Below, in pieces: positions 6,196 to 9,315 of a DNA stretch of 9,315 nucleotides. This DNA is from JARROD01 sp037384225 (GTDB lineage: Bacteria; Pseudomonadota; Gammaproteobacteria; Pseudomonadales; Cellvibrionaceae). Each line of letters opens with the position of its first letter. Positions within the stretch are counted from its first letter, which is position 1. Made by a program: the position numbers and the translations under genes. The DNA is taken from the NCBI GenBank assembly GCA_037384225.1, contig JARROD010000132.1:1-9315 (forward strand), given 5' to 3'. A model generated the notes under the pieces. It ran no database searches. It saw nothing but the letters and a program-made list of their open reading frames with translations, and was not told the DNA's origin.

Positions 6196-8238
6196 TTATA
6201 TTACCCGCATGCCGGGTTGCGCCCCGGTATCGGGCGCTAAAAGAAATATGTTCTCACCGCCGGGACCGGCGGCCAGCACCATGCCCTCCGAGAGGCCGAA
6301 TTTCATTTTGCGGGGTTTCAGGTTGGCGACCATAACGGTTAGCCTGCCCTCCAGATCGGCGGGCTGATAAGCGCCTTTAATACCTGAAAAAACGCTGCGG
6401 GTTTCACCACCCAGGTCCAACGTCAGGCGCAGCAGCTTATCGGCGCCCTCCACTTGCTCGGCTTTGAGAATTTTAACCACCCGCAGATCCACTTTGGCGA
6501 AATCGGGGAATTCGATTTCATCCAACATTGGTTCATCGGCCAGGGGGCCGCTGGCCACAGCCGATTTGTTTTCTGCCCGCTGGCCTTCCTGTTCATCAAT
6601 ACCGGCGGCAATCATCGCTTCCACCTTTTCTTTTTCGACTCTGCTCAGCAGCGGCTTGAAGTCATTGAAGTTATTGATGGCCTGATTGCCGCGATAGCTC
6701 ACAGGCTGTTCCCAGCGCAGTGTCTCACCGAGAAAGGCCTCAACCTTGGCCGTCATGGTCGGCAGTACCGGTTTTAAATAGGTGATTAAGGCGCGGAACA
6801 TATTGATGCCCAGCGAGCACACTGCCGTCACCTGCGTTTCGGCACCTTCCTGCTTGGCCAGAACCCAGGGCGCATGGGCGGCAATGTATTCATTGGCGGC
6901 GTCCGCCAGCGCCATGATCTCGCGCATGGCGCGGCCGTATTCCCGCGCTTCGTAGTGATTGGCGATGACCTCGCCGGCGTCGACAAAGCGCTGCCACAAC
7001 TGAGGTTCGGCGGGTTTCGCCGCCAGTACGCCGCCCTGTTTAGTGATAAAGTTGGCGGTGCGGCTGGCAATATTGACCACCTTATTGACCAGGTCGGAGT
7101 TGACCCGCTGCACAAAGTCATCGAGATTCAGGTCGAGATCGTCGACACCGCCGCTCAACTTGGCGGCAAAGTAGTAGCGCAGATACTCCGGATTCAAGTG
7201 GTTAAGGTAGTTGCGGGCATTGATAAATGTGCCGCGGGATTTCGACATTTTTTTACCGTCCACCGTAAGAAAACCGTGTACGCAGATTTTGCTCGGTGTG
7301 CGAAACCCGGCCGAAGACAGCATCGCCGGCCAGAACAGAGCGTGGAAGTTGACAATGTCCTTGCCGATAAAATGGTATAGCTCTGCATCGGAGTCCGGCT
7401 TCCAGTAGCTGTCGAAATCCAGACCTTCACGGTCGCAGTAATGTTTAAAACTGGCCATGTAGCCAATGGGCGCGTCCAGCCAGACATAGAAAAACTTGTT
7501 TTCAGCCCCGGGGATCTCGAAGCCGAAATAGGGGGCGTCACGGGAAATATCCCACTCCTGCAGCCCGGCTTGTAGCCACTCTGCCAGTTTGTTGGCGACT
7601 TCCTCCTGCAGGTGTCCGGCGCGGGTCCACTGTCGCAGAAAGTCCTCGAATGCCGGCAGCTTGAAAAAGAAATGCTCAGATGCCCGGCTGACGGGGGTAG
7701 CGCCGGAAATAACCGACTTGGGATCGATCAGGTCCGCCGGCGTATAGGTGGCGCTGCAGACTTCGCAGTTGTCTCCATACTGATCCGGTGCTTTGCAGCT
7801 TGGGCAGGTGCCCTTGATATAGCGGTCGGCCAGAAACAGTTTATTTTCGGGGTCATAGGCCTGGGTGATGGTGCGGCTGGCGATATGGCCGTTAGCCTTG
7901 AGGCGTTCGTAAATCAGGTTGCTGAGCGCCCGGTTTTCTTCCGAGTGAGTGGAGTGAAAATTGTCGAAGGCAACAAAAAAATCGGCAAGATCCTTTTCGT
8001 GTTCGGCTTTGACATTGGCAATCTGCTGTTCGGGTGTGATCCCCAGCTGTTCAGCTTTGAGCATGATGGCGGTGCCATGAGCGTCGTCGGCGCAGACATA
8101 AGTACATTCGTGACCGCGCTGCTTTTGAAAGCGCACCCAGATATCGGTTTGAATGTATTCCACCAAGTGGCCCAGGTGAATGGATCCATTGGCATAGGGC
8201 AGGGCGCTGGTGACCAGAATTTTACGGCGTTCGCTCAT
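6196..8238 (-). CDS. metG: Methionyl-tRNA synthetase (MetRS)
   Basis: This cytoplasmic class I aminoacyl-tRNA synthetase joins methionine to tRNA-Met and initiator tRNA using ATP. The 680-residue length is close to E. coli MetG (677). The signature HIGH appears as HLGH (21-24) within SALPYANGSIHLGHLVEYIQ, and KMSKS is at 330-334 in DGKKMSKSRGTFI. A zinc knuckle is formed by C145, C148, C158 and C161. Helical anticodon-binding domain about 390-540. A C-terminal EMAP-II-like tRNA-binding domain, which mediates dimerisation in long bacterial MetRS, runs from DFAKVDLRVVKI (579-590) to the end, including NLKPRKMKFGLSEGMVLAA. The start at 8238 matches the family N-terminus and has a GCGGGA site about 8 bases upstream. 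It is divergent from mrp, as in E. coli and Pseudomonas. No clear terminator follows, so some readthrough into rsx is possible. Confidence 0.98.
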   Translation of the reverse strand: MSERRKILVTSALPYANGSIHLGHLVEYIQTDIWVRFQKQRGHECTYVCADDAHGTAIMLKAEQLGITPEQQIANVKAEHEKDLADFFVAFDNFHSTHSEENRALSNLIYERLKANGHIASRTITQAYDPENKLFLADRYIKGTCPSCKAPDQYGDNCEVCSATYTPADLIDPKSVISGATPVSRASEHFFFKLPAFEDFLRQWTRAGHLQEEVANKLAEWLQAGLQEWDISRDAPYFGFEIPGAENKFFYVWLDAPIGYMASFKHYCDREGLDFDSYWKPDSDAELYHFIGKDIVNFHALFWPAMLSSAGFRTPSKICVHGFLTVDGKKMSKSRGTFINARNYLNHLNPEYLRYYFAAKLSGGVDDLDLNLDDFVQRVNSDLVNKVVNIASRTANFITKQGGVLAAKPAEPQLWQRFVDAGEVIANHYEAREYGRAMREIMALADAANEYIAAHAPWVLAKQEGAETQVTAVCSLGINMFRALITYLKPVLPTMTAKVEAFLGETLRWEQPVSYRGNQAINNFNDFKPLLSRVEKEKVEAMIAAGIDEQEGQRAENKSAVASGPLADEPMLDEIEFPDFAKVDLRVVKILKAEQVEGADKLLRLTLDLGGETRSVFSGIKGAYQPADLEGRLTVMVANLKPRKMKFGLSEGMVLAAGPGGENIFLLAPDTGAQPGMRVI

Positions 8239-8267
8239 GAATATCCCGCTGTCGATAAAAAACCCGC

Positions 8268-8296
8268 ACTATAGCATTTTTCTCCCTTAGTATCAG
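8268..8296 (-). promoter_or_regulatory. Candidate sigma-70 promoter of metG
   Basis: On the minus strand a -35 CTGATA (8296-8291, 4 of 6) and a -10 TATAGT (8273-8268, 5 of 6) have a 17-base spacer. Initiation near 8261 would leave a short leader of about 23 bases, too short for a riboswitch or T-box. Prediction by eye. Confidence 0.5.
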
Positions 8297-8324
8297 GCTG
8301 TTACCATTTAACACAGTATCTCAC

Positions 8325-8352
8325 TTGGTTTTTGCCGGTCAGGCCTTATTAT
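8325..8352 (+). promoter_or_regulatory. Candidate promoter of mrp/apbC
   Basis: A -10-like TATTAT (8347-8352, 5 of 6) is preceded after 16 bases by a poor -35, TTGGTT (8325-8330). It lies back to back with the metG promoter candidate in the 153-bp divergent region. The mrp start follows about 40 bases later. The -35 match is weak, so this is tentative. Confidence 0.3.
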
Positions 8353-8391
8353 GGGGGGAGGCAACTTTCAGAAATGAGATAGGATGATTTT

Positions 8392-9315
8392 ATGACGACC
8401 CTTAACCGCACCATTGTCGAGGACGCACTGCGCCGGGTAATTGACCCCTATACCGGGCAGGATCTGGTCAGTCTGGGAGCTGTGGATGCGGTTAACATCG
8501 ACGGCGGCAGCATCGAGGTGGTGCTGATTCTCGGCTACCCCGCCAGCGGTATTCAGCAGAGCCTGAGCCAGCAGGTCTGGCAGGCGTTGCACGGGTTGCC
8601 GGGGGTAGACAGTGTGGCGGTGGATATCGGCTGGCTGATCGGCACTGTGGGTGCATCCGGCACGGATAAGGAAGCGGTCGCCGGGGTTAAAAACATTATC
8701 GCCGTGGCCTCTGGCAAGGGGGGAGTAGGCAAGTCCACCACGGCTGTAAACCTGGCCCTGGCCCTGACGCAGGAGGGGGCCAACGTGGGGCTGCTCGACG
8801 CCGATATCTACGGCCCCAGTCAGCCGCAAATGCTCGGGGTGGCGGATCAGCGTCCGGTGGTCGAAGGCAATCGCTACATGCTTCCCATTCAATCCCACGG
8901 CATTCAGTCTATCTCCATGGGGTACCTGGTGACTGAGGACACCCCCATGGTCTGGCGTGGTCCCATGGTCAGCGGCGCGCTGCAGCAATTGCTCACCCAA
9001 ACCCGGTGGGAGGATGTGGATTACCTGATTATCGACTTGCCCCCGGGTACCGGCGATATTCAACTGACCCTGTCCCAGAAGATTCCGGTCACCGGCGCGG
9101 TAATAGTCACAACGCCCCAGGATATTGCCCTTCTGGATGCCAAAAAAGGCATAGAAATGTTTCGCAAGGTCAAGGTGCCGATACTCGGTATCGTGGAAAA
9201 CATGGCTATTCACCGGTGTTCGAAGTGCGGGCACGAAGAGCATATTTTTGGCGAGGGAGGTGGCCAACGTATAGCCAAAGAGTATGGCACTCCTCTGCTG
9301 GGCTCACTGCCGCTG
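8392..9315 (+). CDS. apbC: Mrp/ApbC/NBP35-family Fe-S cluster carrier ATPase, 3' end outside window
   Basis: The open frame runs from the ATG at 8392 to the window edge, giving 308 residues of a family usually about 350-380 long, so the C-terminus is missing. Residues 1 to about 85 form the N-terminal MIP18/DUF59-type domain. The ParA/MinD-like P-loop domain follows, with the deviant Walker A SGKGGVGKST (107-116), LLDADIYGPSQP (134-145), WRGPMVSGAL (188-197), a Walker B-like YLIIDLPPGTGD (211-222) and TTPQDIALLDA (240-250). C276 and C279, in HRCSKCGHEEHIFGEGGG, are the CxxC pair that in the family holds a bridging [4Fe-4S] cluster between two subunits. The protein is cytoplasmic and passes Fe-S clusters to apoproteins in an ATP-dependent way. 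The start is supported by AGGA at 8381-8384, seven bases upstream. It is also called mrp. A long antisense frame inside it is a shadow. Confidence 0.96.
   Translation, partial: MTTLNRTIVEDALRRVIDPYTGQDLVSLGAVDAVNIDGGSIEVVLILGYPASGIQQSLSQQVWQALHGLPGVDSVAVDIGWLIGTVGASGTDKEAVAGVKNIIAVASGKGGVGKSTTAVNLALALTQEGANVGLLDADIYGPSQPQMLGVADQRPVVEGNRYMLPIQSHGIQSISMGYLVTEDTPMVWRGPMVSGALQQLLTQTRWEDVDYLIIDLPPGTGDIQLTLSQKIPVTGAVIVTTPQDIALLDAKKGIEMFRKVKVPILGIVENMAIHRCSKCGHEEHIFGEGGGQRIAKEYGTPLLGSLPL

Noticed and set aside
7612..8274. 220-residue plus-strand frame antisense to metG
   Set aside because: Shadow of metG. No motif and no sensible start context.
8368..9267. 299-residue minus-strand open frame opposite mrp
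   Set aside because: It lies entirely antisense to the strongly conserved mrp/apbC frame, which has Walker A and CxxC motifs. Its own translation shows no recognisable family and it is a codon-bias shadow.

Overview
The window looks like ordinary chromosome of a non-enteric, probably marine or soil gammaproteobacterium of the Pseudomonadales/Cellvibrionales type. This rests on gene order (mrp/apbC divergent from metG, then rnf/rsxABCDGE, an arrangement known in Pseudomonas and relatives), on close protein resemblance to the E. coli and Pseudomonas families, and on a GC content clearly above 50% in the genes. The species cannot be named from the sequence.

Layout from right to left. The plus strand at the right edge carries mrp/apbC (8392 to the window end, cut off), a P-loop ATPase that carries Fe-S clusters. 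A 153-bp intergenic region with a promoter candidate for each direction separates it from metG (8238-6196, minus), the methionyl-tRNA synthetase. After a 177-bp gap with a good promoter candidate, six minus-strand genes follow closely: rsxA, rsxB, rsxC, rsxD, rsxG and rsxE (6018 down to 291). They encode the membrane-bound Rnf/Rsx electron-transfer complex. In this family RsxC (NADH/FMN/Fe-S) and RsxB (Fe-S ferredoxin) pass electrons via the covalent flavins of RsxD and RsxG and the Fe-S site of RsxA/RsxE, coupled to ion movement; in E. coli the complex also keeps SoxR reduced.

The operon has three irregularities. First, rsxC contains a near-perfect 49-nt palindrome (23-bp arms, 3-nt loop) read through in frame, which looks like a REP-type mobile palindrome that became part of the protein. 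Second, rsxE is broken by a frameshift near 752-771, so its two halves lie in different frames. Third, the first 20 bases of rsxE are imperfectly duplicated just upstream, creating a 7-codon mini-ORF whose stop overlaps the rsxE start.

The left 290 bp is less GC-rich (about 46% by hand count) and has no recognisable gene. The nth gene that usually follows rsxE in relatives is not present there. Apart from these points the window is housekeeping sequence, and I see no new multi-gene system.
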